From the NCBI RefSeq assembly GCF_000007825.1, contig NC_004722.1, positions 722,501 to 786,500 of the forward strand: a DNA stretch of 64,000 bases. Direction: 5' to 3'. The DNA is from Bacillus cereus ATCC 14579. Lineage in GTDB: Bacteria > Bacillota > Bacilli > Bacillales > Bacillaceae_G. The notes beneath the pieces are model-generated. The model worked only from the letters and a program-made list of their open reading frames with translations. It did no database searches and had not been told where the DNA came from. Both the position numbers and the translations under genes were made by a program. Numbering within the stretch: the stretch's first letter is position 1; each line of letters opens with the position of its first letter. Below are positions 7,673 to 15,929 of the stretch, one piece after another.

Positions 7673-8390
7673 TGTTTCTTTTCATTACGATGAGAAACCA
7701 ATCATCCATGAATTAAATGCTTCTATACATGAGAAAGAGTTTGTCAGTATTATCGGACCGAGTGGATGTGGAAAAAGTACTTTATTTCGCCTTATTACAG
7801 GTCTAGAAAAGGTAAGTACTGGACAGATAGAACTGACAGAAACAAAGAACCATCCTGTAGGATATATGCCGCAAAAAGATATGCTTTTGCCGTGGAGAAC
7901 AATTATTGAGAATGCTGCCCTGCCGCTAGAGTGCCAAGGTGTACAGAAGAAAGAAGCAGAAGTAAAGGCAAAGGAACTGTTACATAAATTTGGTTTGCAA
8001 GGGTATGAGAAAAAATATCCGAAAGATTTATCTGGTGGTATGAGACAACGTGTATCTTTTATTCGAACTTTATTAACAGGCGGGGAGATATTGCTGTTAG
8101 ATGAACCATTTAGTGCGTTGGATGCTTTAACGAAGACCTCTTTGCAAGAATGGTTGTTTGAACAATGGCAAGAGTGGGAAAAAACAATTTTATTCATTAC
8201 TCATGATGTTGAAGAAGCGTTATTTCTTTCAAACAGAGTTTTAGTAGTGGAACAGCAGCCGATAACGACTTTGACTGAGCGGACTGTACCGCTTGATCAT
8301 AACAGAACACGAAAAGATTTATATAAACCGGAAGTATTAGCGCTGAAAGATGAGCTTCTTAGTATGTTACAAAGGCAGGTACTTGTGTGA
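7641..8390 (+). CDS. thiZ: Thiamine-precursor ABC transporter, ATP-binding protein
   Basis: A 249-aa ABC ATPase of the nitrate/taurine/HMP import class. Walker A GPSGCGKST is at residues 39-47, with a Q-loop MPQKD, signature DLSGGMRQR, Walker B ILLLDEPFSALD and switch ITHDVEEA. I start it at TTG 7641, which has AAGGAG ten bases upstream; an in-frame ATG at 7593 has no RBS and lies deep in tenA. It overlaps tenA by 32 bases and the permease by one base (TGATG), which suggests coupled translation. With ThiX and ThiY it should import formyl-aminopyrimidine or a related pyrimidine for TenA, by analogy with B. halodurans. Confidence 0.9.
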   Translation: MRSKNILQFHNVSFHYDEKPIIHELNASIHEKEFVSIIGPSGCGKSTLFRLITGLEKVSTGQIELTETKNHPVGYMPQKDMLLPWRTIIENAALPLECQGVQKKEAEVKAKELLHKFGLQGYEKKYPKDLSGGMRQRVSFIRTLLTGGEILLLDEPFSALDALTKTSLQEWLFEQWQEWEKTILFITHDVEEALFLSNRVLVVEQQPITTLTERTVPLDHNRTRKDLYKPEVLALKDELLSMLQRQVLV

Positions 8391-9142
8391 TGAACCGATT
8401 GAAAGAATTAGTTCCTGCTATTACACTTTCTAGTATTTTACTAGCTGTGTGGGAAATAGGAGCAAGAATTGTAGATGAGATGTACATTTTACCGTCACCG
8501 TCTGCGATTGTAATGAAGATATGGAAACTAAAAGACATATTATTTACAGTTCATTTACCTGCAACGTTATACGTCGTTTTAATAGGTGTTGTTATCTCTA
8601 TCGTATTAGGTGTAGGGCTAGCGATGTTAATGAATGCGAGTACATGGATGGAAAGAGCATTTTATCCATTATTAGTTGCTTCACAAACGATTCCAATTAC
8701 TGCGCTTGCTCCGCTATTTGTTTTATGGTTTGGATATACAATTTGGAGTAAGGTTGTTGTCACAGTTTTAATTACGTTTTTCCCAATTGCGGTCAATACG
8801 TATGATGGACTGCGTAGTACGAAAAAAGAATGGGAGGAGCTCTTAGTTACATATGGAGCAACAAAAAGAGATATTTTTCTTAAATTAAAGTTGCCGTCTG
8901 CTCTTCCTTATTTTTTCTCAGCTTTAAAAATTGCAGTTCCGCTTAGTGTTATCGGAGCAGCAATTGGAGAATGGCTCGGTGCACAAGCTGGGCTTGGATA
9001 TTTCAGTAAGAGAATGATGACGCAGTTAGATGGAGCTGGCGTATTTGCACCTATTGTATTGTTATCATTATTAGCTATTTTCTTCGTCGTAATTATTTCC
9101 ATATTAGAAAAGAAATTCATTAGTTGGAGGAAGCATTCATGA
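8390..9142 (+). CDS. thiX: Thiamine-precursor ABC transporter, permease
   Basis: A 250-aa membrane permease of the BPD_transp_1 type with about six helices. The EAA loop is seen as EELLVTYGATKRDIFLKLKLPSALPY, the site that contacts the ATPase. ATG 8390 overlaps the ATPase stop by one base (TGATG) and the gene ends in an ATGA overlap with the lipoprotein gene. Family and place in the operon make it the channel of the ThiXYZ importer. Substrate is inferred from the TPP riboswitches and tenA. Confidence 0.9.
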   Translation: MNRLKELVPAITLSSILLAVWEIGARIVDEMYILPSPSAIVMKIWKLKDILFTVHLPATLYVVLIGVVISIVLGVGLAMLMNASTWMERAFYPLLVASQTIPITALAPLFVLWFGYTIWSKVVVTVLITFFPIAVNTYDGLRSTKKEWEELLVTYGATKRDIFLKLKLPSALPYFFSALKIAVPLSVIGAAIGEWLGAQAGLGYFSKRMMTQLDGAGVFAPIVLLSLLAIFFVVIISILEKKFISWRKHS

Positions 9143-10140
9143 AATTTTTAAAGCGCATCTTTGTGTTTACATTATTAATTGCAATAATTGCAGGATGTTC
9201 GAGTAATTCAGCATCAGATAAAAGTAAAAAAGAGAAAGAAATAACAGTCATGTTAGATTGGTATCCAAATGCGGTACATAGCTTTATCTATGCAGCAATT
9301 GAAAAAGGATACTTTAAAGAAGAAGGTGTAAAGGTAAATATTAAATTCCCTTCTAATCCGACTGATCCATTAACGCTAGCAGCAGCAGGGAAGGTGACAG
9401 TTGGCTTGTATTATCAGCCAGATGTTGTTATGGCGAGAGCGAATGAGCAAATTCCAGTGAAATCAATTGGGGCTGTCGTACGTTCACCATTAAATCATGT
9501 TGTATCACTGAAATCAGCGGGCATTCAATCACCGAAAGATTTAGAAGGAAAAACAGTAGGATACTCTGGAACACCATTAAGTGAGATGTATTTAAAAACG
9601 ATGGTAAAAGAAGCTGGTGGTAATCCTGATACAGTGAAAGTAGTAGATGTTGGCTTTGATTTAGTACCAGCATTAATTACGAAGAAAGTAGATGCGGTAA
9701 CAGGGGCATACATTAACCATGAAGTACCTGTTATGCGTCATGAAGGCCATGAACCAGCGTACTTTAATCCAGCTGATTACGGAGTACCAAACTATCATGA
9801 GCTTGTGTTTGTAACAGGTGATAAAACGTTGAAAAAAGATAAAGAGGCGTTGCAAGCTTTCTTACGTGGTACGAAAAAAGGCTATGATTTCATGAAGAAA
9901 AACCCAGATGAAGCATTGAATATTTTATTAAATCATCAAGAAAAAGAAAACTTCCCACTTGTGCCAGAAGTTGAAAAGGAAAGTATGAAAATTTTATTAG
10001 AGAAGATGGAAACGAAAGATGAGCCATTCTTATCAGATTCAAAAGAATCTTGGGAGAAACAAAATAAGTGGCTGAAGGACAAAGGAATGACGAAAGAAAC
10101 CGTCCCAGCCGATGAATTATTCGAAAATATTTTAAAGTAG
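9139..10140 (+). CDS. thiY: Thiamine-precursor binding lipoprotein (NMT1/THI5-like)
   Basis: A 333-aa lipoprotein: signal peptide with lipobox IIAGC (Cys20), then an NMT1/THI5-like periplasmic-binding fold from about residue 38. VMLDWYPNAVHSFIYAA and PTDPLTLAAAGKV are typical of the HMP and formyl-aminopyrimidine binders. ATG 9139 has GGAGG at 9126-9130 and overlaps the permease stop as ATGA. As ThiY it would capture the pyrimidine outside the membrane and pass it to ThiX. The exact ligand needs a binding test. Confidence 0.9.
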   Translation: MKFLKRIFVFTLLIAIIAGCSSNSASDKSKKEKEITVMLDWYPNAVHSFIYAAIEKGYFKEEGVKVNIKFPSNPTDPLTLAAAGKVTVGLYYQPDVVMARANEQIPVKSIGAVVRSPLNHVVSLKSAGIQSPKDLEGKTVGYSGTPLSEMYLKTMVKEAGGNPDTVKVVDVGFDLVPALITKKVDAVTGAYINHEVPVMRHEGHEPAYFNPADYGVPNYHELVFVTGDKTLKKDKEALQAFLRGTKKGYDFMKKNPDEALNILLNHQEKENFPLVPEVEKESMKILLEKMETKDEPFLSDSKESWEKQNKWLKDKGMTKETVPADELFENILK

Positions 10141-10144
10141 GCGA

Positions 10145-10771
10145 ATGAATATGAAAAATGAGCTCCATGTAATCTCAAATGGCCATATGCCATTCGAAGA
10201 GTTAGTGAATGTAGCGATGCAAATTGAGAGTGAGATTGATTATTTGCATATTCGTGAGCGTGAGAAGAGTACGAAGGAATTATATGAAGGTGTGGAAAGT
10301 CTATTAATGGAGGGCTTTCCAGCTTCTAAAATTGTCATAAACGATCGAATTGATATTGCAATTTTATTAAATATTCCTCGTGTTCAACTAGGATATCGAA
10401 GTACAGATGTAAAGTCAGTGAAAGAAAAGTTTTCGTATTTGCATGTCGGTTATTCTGTGCATTCGCTAGATGAAGCAATAGTAGCTTTTAAAAATGGAGC
10501 GGATTCACTCGTTTATGGCCATGTATTTCCGACAGATTGTAAAAAAGGTGTGCCAGCGAGAGGGCTTGAAGAAATTTCAGACATTGCAAGGTGTTTATCT
10601 ATACCGATTACAGCAATTGGAGGAATTACCCCAGAAAACACAGTGGATGTTCTTACTAACGGTGTAAGCGGTATAGCAGTTATGTCTGGAATTGTAAGTA
10701 GTAGTAACCCGTATAGCAAAGCGAAATCTTATAAGGAATCAATAAGAAAGTGGGCGGAAAAACATGTGTGA
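10145..10771 (+). CDS. tenI: Thiazole tautomerase TenI
   Basis: A 208-aa TIM-barrel protein of the ThiE/TenI family. TenI aromatises the thiazole product of ThiG. The segment YGHVFPTDCKKGVPARGLEE carries the conserved active-site His and the GHVF.T..KKG pattern of TenI, and AIGGITPENTVDVLTNGVSGIAVMSG forms the phosphate site. It starts 5 bases after thiY; an alternative ATG is at 10151. It overlaps thiO by 8 bases. ThiE is the alternative by fold, but the position between tenA and thiO as in B. subtilis favours TenI. Confidence 0.88.
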   Translation: MNMKNELHVISNGHMPFEELVNVAMQIESEIDYLHIREREKSTKELYEGVESLLMEGFPASKIVINDRIDIAILLNIPRVQLGYRSTDVKSVKEKFSYLHVGYSVHSLDEAIVAFKNGADSLVYGHVFPTDCKKGVPARGLEEISDIARCLSIPITAIGGITPENTVDVLTNGVSGIAVMSGIVSSSNPYSKAKSYKESIRKWAEKHV

Positions 10772-11873
10772 GAAGTATGATGTAGCGATTATTGGTGGTG
10801 GTGTAATTGGTAGTTCAGTTGCACATTTTCTAGCAGAAAGAGGACATAAAGTAGCGATTGTGGAGAAGCAAAGTATTGCATCGGAAGCTTCAAAAGCAGC
10901 TGCTGGTTTACTTGGTGTTCAGGCAGAATGGGATGCGTATAATCCGCTATTTGAACTTGCTAGAGAAAGCCGAGCTATATTTCCACAACTTGCAGCAGTT
11001 TTACGTGAAAAGACGGGTGTTGATATTGGATATGAAGAAAAAGGAATTTATCGTATTGCTCAAAATGAAGATGAGAAGGAAAGAATTCTTCACATTATGG
11101 ATTGGCAGCAGAAAACAGGTGAAGATTCTTATTTTCTAACGGGAGACCATGTGCGGGAAAAAGAGCCATATCTATCCGAATCTATTATAGGAGCAGTATA
11201 TTATCCGAAAGACGGTCATGTTATTGCACCAGAGCTTACGAAAGCATTCGCACATTCTGCAGCGATTTCCGGTGCTGATATATATGAACAGACAGAAGTA
11301 TTTGATATCCGTATTGAAAATAATAAAGTGACTGGAGTTATTACAAGTGAAGGTATTGTCACATGTGAGAAAGTCGTTATTGCAGGAGGTTCATGGAGCA
11401 CGAAGTTACTCAGTTATTTTCACCGCGATTGGGGTACATATCCAGTTAAAGGAGAAGTGGTTGCGGTAAGAAGTAGAAAACAACTTTTAAAAGCACCTAT
11501 TTTTCAAGAAAGATTTTACATTACTCCAAAGCGCGGTGGACGTTACGTAATTGGGGCAACAATGAAGCCACATACGTTCAATAAAACTGTGCAGCCAGAA
11601 AGTATAACTTCTATATTAGAGCGTGCTTATACAATATTGCCAGCTTTAAAAGAAGCAGAATGGGAAAGCACGTGGGCAGGATTAAGACCACAATCGAATC
11701 ATGAAGCTCCTTATATGGGAGAGCATGAAGAAATAAAAGGTTTATATGCTTGCACGGGCCATTATCGAAACGGTATTTTATTAAGTCCTATTTCTGGCCA
11801 ATATATGGCTGATTTAATAGAAGGAAAGCAAGAGAATCATTTGCTAGATTCATTGCTTTCTAGAAGAGTTTAG
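10764..11873 (+). CDS. thiO: Glycine oxidase ThiO
   Basis: A 369-aa FAD-dependent amine oxidase of the DAO family, which oxidises glycine to the iminoglycine used by ThiG. The N-terminal dinucleotide site is IIGGGVIGSSVAHFLAERGH. The C-terminal GLRPQSNHEAPYMGEH and ACTGHYRNGILLSP are typical of ThiO. It overlaps tenI by 8 bases and is followed 15 bases later by thiS, as in the B. subtilis tenA-thiD operon. Confidence 0.94.
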   Translation: MCEKYDVAIIGGGVIGSSVAHFLAERGHKVAIVEKQSIASEASKAAAGLLGVQAEWDAYNPLFELARESRAIFPQLAAVLREKTGVDIGYEEKGIYRIAQNEDEKERILHIMDWQQKTGEDSYFLTGDHVREKEPYLSESIIGAVYYPKDGHVIAPELTKAFAHSAAISGADIYEQTEVFDIRIENNKVTGVITSEGIVTCEKVVIAGGSWSTKLLSYFHRDWGTYPVKGEVVAVRSRKQLLKAPIFQERFYITPKRGGRYVIGATMKPHTFNKTVQPESITSILERAYTILPALKEAEWESTWAGLRPQSNHEAPYMGEHEEIKGLYACTGHYRNGILLSPISGQYMADLIEGKQENHLLDSLLSRRV

Positions 11874-11888
11874 AAAGGGGATGGAAGT

Positions 11889-12092
11889 TTGAATTTAAAA
11901 ATTAATGGTAACCAAATTGAAGTGCCAGCGAGTGTAAAAACAGTAGCTGAGCTACTTACACATTTAGAGCTAGATAACAGAATTGTTGTAGTAGAGCGTA
12001 ATAAAGATATTTTACAAAAAGATGATCATACAGATACATCTGTTTTTGATGGAGACCAAATTGAGATTGTAACTTTCGTAGGAGGCGGTTGA
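11889..12092 (+). CDS. thiS: Sulfur-carrier protein ThiS
   Basis: A 67-aa ubiquitin-fold protein ending in Gly-Gly-Gly, the tail that ThiF adenylates and that carries sulfur as a thiocarboxylate. It starts at TTG 11889 with AAAGGGGA about 8 bases upstream. Its stop is two bases before the ATG of thiG. Confidence 0.93.
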   Translation: MNLKINGNQIEVPASVKTVAELLTHLELDNRIVVVERNKDILQKDDHTDTSVFDGDQIEIVTFVGGG

Positions 12093-12094
12093 TT

Positions 12095-12865
12095 ATGTTA
12101 AACATTGGACCATTTTCATTTCATTCTAGACTTTTATTAGGAACAGGTAAATTCCCTGATTTTGACGTACAGCAAAAGGCAATTGACGTTTCTGAAGCTG
12201 AAATTTTAACGTTTGCAGTACGTCGTATGGATATCTTTGATGCAAAGCAACCTAATTTATTAGAGAAACTTGATGTGAAAAAATATACGTTATTACCAAA
12301 TACAGCAGGAGCAAAAAACGCTGAAGAGGCTGTTCGTATTGCAAAATTAGCAAAAGCTTCTGGGCTTTGTGACATGATAAAGGTAGAAGTTATTGGTGAT
12401 GATAGAACGTTATTACCTGATCCGGTAGAAACATTAAAGGCATCTGAAATGTTACTGGAAGAAGGATTTATCGTACTTCCGTATACATCTGATGATGTTG
12501 TATTAGCACGTAAATTACAAGAGCTTGGCGTGCATGCGATTATGCCAGGAGCATCTCCAATCGGATCAGGACTTGGTATTGTAAATCCATTAAATTTGAG
12601 CTTCATTATTGAACAAGCGACAGTACCAGTTATCGTTGATGCCGGTATTGGTAGCCCAGCTGATGCGGCATTTGCAATGGAATTAGGAGCAGATGGCGTG
12701 TTATTAAATACAGCTGTATCAGGAGCAAAAGATCCTATTAAAATGGCACAAGCAATGAAATTAAGTATTGAAGCAGGCCGTTTAGGATTTGAAGCAGTTC
12801 GCATTGCACGTAAGCGTTGTGCAACTGCAAGTAGTCCTTTAGAAGGAATGAGCGTAGTTGAATAA
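12095..12865 (+). CDS. thiG: Thiazole synthase ThiG
   Basis: A 256-aa (beta/alpha)8 barrel enzyme joining DXP, iminoglycine and ThiS thiocarboxylate to make the thiazole phosphate. Conserved parts are LLGTGKFPDF, the Schiff-base Lys in MIKVEVIGD, MPGASPIGSGLGI and VDAGIGSPADAAFAMELGADGVLLNTA. ATG 12095 has AGGAGGCGG at 12080-12088; an in-frame TTG at 12089 is too close to it. It overlaps thiF by 8 bases. Confidence 0.95.
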   Translation: MLNIGPFSFHSRLLLGTGKFPDFDVQQKAIDVSEAEILTFAVRRMDIFDAKQPNLLEKLDVKKYTLLPNTAGAKNAEEAVRIAKLAKASGLCDMIKVEVIGDDRTLLPDPVETLKASEMLLEEGFIVLPYTSDDVVLARKLQELGVHAIMPGASPIGSGLGIVNPLNLSFIIEQATVPVIVDAGIGSPADAAFAMELGADGVLLNTAVSGAKDPIKMAQAMKLSIEAGRLGFEAVRIARKRCATASSPLEGMSVVE

Positions 12866-13877
12866 TCGATATTCTCGCCAAGAACTATTTTCTCCAATTG
12901 GAGAAGAAGGACAGCAAAAGATAAGAGAAAAGCATGTGCTTATTATCGGTGCAGGTGCATTAGGTAGTGCAAATGCAGAGATGTTTGTAAGAGCAGGTGT
13001 TGGCAAGATAACAATTGTTGACCGTGATTATGTAGATTGGAGTAATTTACAAAGACAACAATTGTATGCAGAGAGCGACGTAAAGAATAATCTTCCAAAA
13101 GCTATAGCGGCTAAAAAACGTTTAGAAGAGATTAATAGTGATGTAACAATAGAAGCTCTCGTTCAAGATGTAACAGCTGAAGAGCTAGAAGAACTTGTTA
13201 TAAATGTTGATGTAATTATTGATGCGACTGATAATTTCGAAACGCGCTTTATTGTAAATGATATATCACAAAAATATTCTATTCCATGGATTTACGGTGC
13301 ATGTGTAGGTAGTTACGGTCTTTCTTACACAATCCTTCCTAGTAAAACACCATGTTTATCATGTTTATTACAGTCGATTCCGCTTGGCGGGGCAACATGT
13401 GATACAGCGGGTATTATATCACCTGCTGTATCTCTTGTCGTTTCTCATCAAGTAACAGAAGCTCTTAAACTGTTAGTAGAAGATTACGAATCACTTCGAG
13501 ATGGGCTTGTATCGTTTGATATGTGGAAGAATGAGTATTCATGTATGAATGTGCAAAAACTTCGCCAGCATAATTGTCCTTCATGCGGAGAGAATGCATT
13601 ATATCCGTATTTAAATAAAGAAAACACATCAAAAACAGCAGTTTTATGCGGGCGAAATACAGTTCAAATTAGACCACCTCATAAAGATGAAATGAATTTT
13701 GAACAATATAAAGAGTTGTTGGAAGGTCGTGTAAATGATTTAAATATAAATCCATATTTACTATCATTTTCTGTTGAAGACAAGAGGTTAGTAGCCTTTA
13801 AAGATGGCCGTGTGCTCGTACATGGAACGAAAGATATAAGCGAAGCAAAAACGATTTATCATCGCTATTTTGGATAG
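12858..13877 (+). CDS. thiF: ThiS adenylyltransferase ThiF
   Basis: A 339-aa E1-like enzyme that adenylates the ThiS C-terminus. It shows the ATP site IIGAGALGSANAEMFVRAGVG, the DATDNFETRF region, and two Cys pairs for structural zinc (CLSC and CPSC). The last 85 residues or so form a short extra domain after the zinc region. It starts at TTG 12858, overlapping thiG by 8 bases. MoeB is the alternative for this family, but the position between thiG and thiD makes ThiF nearly certain. Confidence 0.93.
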   Translation: MNNRYSRQELFSPIGEEGQQKIREKHVLIIGAGALGSANAEMFVRAGVGKITIVDRDYVDWSNLQRQQLYAESDVKNNLPKAIAAKKRLEEINSDVTIEALVQDVTAEELEELVINVDVIIDATDNFETRFIVNDISQKYSIPWIYGACVGSYGLSYTILPSKTPCLSCLLQSIPLGGATCDTAGIISPAVSLVVSHQVTEALKLLVEDYESLRDGLVSFDMWKNEYSCMNVQKLRQHNCPSCGENALYPYLNKENTSKTAVLCGRNTVQIRPPHKDEMNFEQYKELLEGRVNDLNINPYLLSFSVEDKRLVAFKDGRVLVHGTKDISEAKTIYHRYFG

Positions 13878-13892
13878 AAAAGGATGAGTGGG

Positions 13893-14705
13893 ATGAAAGT
13901 GAATAAAGCTTTAACAATTGCAGGGTCTGATAGCGGCGGCGGTGCTGGAATTCAGGCAGATTTAAAAACATTCCAAGAGCTTGGTGTATACGGAATGACG
14001 GCTATTACGGCAATTACTGCTCAAAACACGCTTGGCGTTCAAGGGGTATATCCTGTTCCATTAGAAGGTATTACAGAACAGCTGAATTCAATTGGTACGG
14101 ATGTAACACCAGATGCAGTGAAACTAGGAATGTTATTTAGTAGTGAAATAATTCAAATTGTTGCAGAACAAATTAAAAAGTTTGGCTGGAATAATATTGT
14201 GCTAGATCCCGTTATGATTGCAAAAGGCGGTGCATCATTATTACAGCAAGAAGCAGTTCAAGCATTAAAAGAATATTTATTACCAGTAGCAACTGTTATA
14301 ACACCGAATGTTCCAGAAGCAGAAGTGTTAACTGGGGTGGAGATTCATAATGTTGAAGATAGTAAGGAAGCTGCAAAAGTATTGCACAAATTAAGTGCTA
14401 AATATGTGCTTATGAAGGGCGGACATGCAGAATATCAAGGGAATGAAGTAATTGATTTCCTCTTTGATGGAGAAGAATTTATTGAGTTTAGAAGCGAGCG
14501 AATTCCTTCAAAGCAAACGCATGGAAGTGGGTGTACATTTGCTTCAGCGGTTACAGCAAGACTTGCGAAAGGATACTCAATTGAAGATGCTGTTCAAGAA
14601 GCAAAACGATTTATTAGTATAGCAATTGAAGAGCCATTGAATATTGGTAGTGGTCATGGACCGACGAATCATTTTGCGTATAAAGTGAATAGAACGCGTG
14701 TATAG
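13893..14705 (+). CDS. thiD: HMP/HMP-phosphate kinase ThiD
   Basis: A 270-aa ribokinase-fold kinase that phosphorylates hydroxymethylpyrimidine and its monophosphate. Motifs are AGSDSGGGAGIQADLKTF at the N-terminus, LDPVMIAKGG, and the anion hole with catalytic Asp-neighbour in THGSGCTFASAV. I choose ATG 13893, with AAGGA 8 bases upstream; ATG 13884 is in frame but abuts that RBS. It is the last gene of the operon and is followed by a terminator. It links the salvage branch (TenA) and the thiazole branch to ThiE. Confidence 0.94.
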   Translation: MKVNKALTIAGSDSGGGAGIQADLKTFQELGVYGMTAITAITAQNTLGVQGVYPVPLEGITEQLNSIGTDVTPDAVKLGMLFSSEIIQIVAEQIKKFGWNNIVLDPVMIAKGGASLLQQEAVQALKEYLLPVATVITPNVPEAEVLTGVEIHNVEDSKEAAKVLHKLSAKYVLMKGGHAEYQGNEVIDFLFDGEEFIEFRSERIPSKQTHGSGCTFASAVTARLAKGYSIEDAVQEAKRFISIAIEEPLNIGSGHGPTNHFAYKVNRTRV

Positions 14706-14712
14706 ATAAGTG

Positions 14713-14742
14713 AAAAGCCAGTTTTATAACTGGCTTTTTTTC
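14713..14742 (+). terminator. Terminator of the thiamine operon
   Basis: AAAAGCCAG pairs with CTGGCTTTT over an 8-base loop, followed by more T. It lies directly after thiD. Confidence 0.9.
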
Positions 14743-14744
14743 TG

Positions 14745-14773
14745 TTTACTTTTTCAAAATACAGGAGTAATAT
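14745..14773 (+). promoter_or_regulatory. Possible promoter of the first c-di-AMP riboswitch unit
   Basis: TTTACT (14745-14750) and TAATAT (14768-14773) are 17 bases apart and lie about 25 bases before the aptamer. The -35 box is weak and overlaps the end of the preceding terminator. Confidence 0.45.
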
Positions 14774-14797
14774 ATCAGCCAGAATACATTTTTTTGT

Positions 14798-14940
14798 AAA
14801 CGCTGAGTCCAATTATATGGAGCGGAGGAACCAATTTGTGCAGTGTCACTAGGGGTGAATCTTTCAAGTTTGAAAGTAGGGCTACTCTCAAAGTCCGAAT
14901 CCGACAGCTAACTTCGTAAGCGTCTTGAGAGAGGACGGTG
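14798..14940 (+). promoter_or_regulatory. c-di-AMP riboswitch (ydaO/yuaA type), copy 1
   Basis: The ydaO consensus is clear: CGCTGAG, GGAGCGGAGGAACCAA, GGGGTGAATCTTTC, AAAGTAGGGCTACTCTC, CCGAATCCGACAGCTAAC and TTCGTAAGCGTC. ACGCT (P1 5' strand) pairs with AGCGT at the 3' side. It heads the two small genes at 15032 and 15432. Unlike copy 2, no strong T-tailed terminator is obvious between it and the first start codon, so the output mechanism is uncertain. Confidence 0.93.
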
Positions 14941-15031
14941 CCATGATGGATACATCACTTCATCGATCTGATTAGTATAGGGGAATATCAATCTATGTTT
15001 GATTTCTTTTATACTAAGGAGGATGAGGTAC

Positions 15032-15418
15032 ATGGAACTAACACTTATTTGTGTTGGAGAAGAAAGTAAGGTAAATAGTTTAAGAGATTTAGTATCATTT
15101 CAACATGAGTTAATTATTTTTACAGCAAATGAAGAGATAGCGGCTGAAGTTAGGAATTGTGGGTTTGATTGGACTTATAGTTGTAGTAAGGAGCAGGACT
15201 TTACTAGTATTTGTGAGTGTATTAAGAAGGTGATTTTACTAGGGGATGAGCTTCCAATCGTTAGTTTTTTCACAGAACACATTCGCTTTTCTTTCCAAGC
15301 ACCTATTACTGTTGTTACAAGGAATAAACGATATCCAGCGAGGCTCTATGAAACCATTGGAGCTAAGTTTGTCGTGTTTACAAATTGTGATAATATTTCT
15401 TTTTTATTTTTTGAATAG
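15032..15418 (+). CDS. Uncharacterised 128-aa protein under c-di-AMP riboswitch, possibly RCK-like
   Basis: Not a protein I can name. It reads as a small alpha/beta protein: strand-helix at the N-terminus (LTLICVGEESKVNSLRDLV), then ELIIFTANEEIAAEVR, and a C-terminal part ITVVTRNKRYPARLYETIGAKFVV. That last piece resembles the IARANxxxxxxLxxxGA pattern of TrkA-N/RCK domains that gate K+ channels and transporters, but the Gly-rich nucleotide motif is missing. This resemblance is an inference. The RBS AAGGAGG at 15016-15022 fits ATG 15032. It lies 90 bases after a c-di-AMP riboswitch and 13 bases before a second small gene, next to the kdp operon, which suggests a link to potassium or osmotic control. 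Confidence 0.75.
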   Translation: MELTLICVGEESKVNSLRDLVSFQHELIIFTANEEIAAEVRNCGFDWTYSCSKEQDFTSICECIKKVILLGDELPIVSFFTEHIRFSFQAPITVVTRNKRYPARLYETIGAKFVVFTNCDNISFLFFE

Positions 15419-15431
15419 GGCGGGGGAAGAA

Positions 15432-15665
15432 ATGATGAAGGTACTATTACTTGGAGATATAGCAAATCGTTGGGCAGTATCGGTAGAGCGAGTTCAAGAA
15501 TTGGTTCAGATCGATCCCCTTTTTCCAGGGCCGTATATTATATTACCATCAAAAGATGCTTTGTATTTAGAGGTAGATATTACCGAGTATGAGCAGCTAC
15601 ATGCAGAATTGACACAAGTTTATATTCGCGGGAGAAATTTACGTGCATTTTTACGAGGAGAATAA
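15432..15665 (+). CDS. Small HTH-like (AlpA/excisionase-type) protein, 77 aa
   Basis: A 77-aa protein. The first half (LLLGDIANRWAVSVERVQELV) matches the helix-turn-helix of small AlpA/MerR-like DNA-binding proteins, and the following segment DPLFPGPYIILPSKDALYLEVDITEYE fits their wing and the typical W/Y-x-x-x-D-I-x-x-Y/W-E ending. The tail is basic. ATG 15432 follows CGGGGGAAGA. It is the second gene of the c-di-AMP riboswitch unit and ends at a strong terminator. A DNA-binding role is inferred from the motif alone. Confidence 0.75.
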   Translation: MMKVLLLGDIANRWAVSVERVQELVQIDPLFPGPYIILPSKDALYLEVDITEYEQLHAELTQVYIRGRNLRAFLRGE

Positions 15666-15676
15666 AGGTTGAATAA

Positions 15677-15734
15677 AAAAGAGCGAATGCTGAGTGCAAC
15701 AAGCTATGCACTTCATGTCATTCGCTTTTTTTAT
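15677..15734 (+). terminator. Terminator of the small two-gene unit
   Basis: AGCGAATG pairs with CATTCGCT, with an inner stem TGAGTGCA/TGCACTTCA, followed by a T7 run. Confidence 0.85.
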
Positions 15735-15862
15735 TTCATATTTAAAAGGTCATTTTTAAGAAAAGAAAAGAGAAATAAAGAAAATAGATGAAATAACAGT
15801 AATAATCTTCAATGTAAGCGTTTAAATTAATGTAAATATTATTATTTTCAGTAATTTACCCC

Positions 15863-15891
15863 TTTACAAGTGAAATATAGAGGAGTATATT
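15863..15891 (+). promoter_or_regulatory. Promoter of the kdp operon
   Basis: TTTACA (15863-15868) and TATATT (15886-15891) are 17 bases apart. The start near 15898 is about 35 bases before the second c-di-AMP aptamer. Confidence 0.65.
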
Positions 15892-15929
15892 TACTCTCAT
15901 AAATCATTCATAAAATTTCCAAAAAAACC

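Noticed and set aside
12121..12897. 258-codon open frame antisense to thiG
   Set aside because: It mirrors a well-supported gene, has no RBS, and its composition (Ser, Ala, Asn, Ile rich) is typical of antisense shadows.
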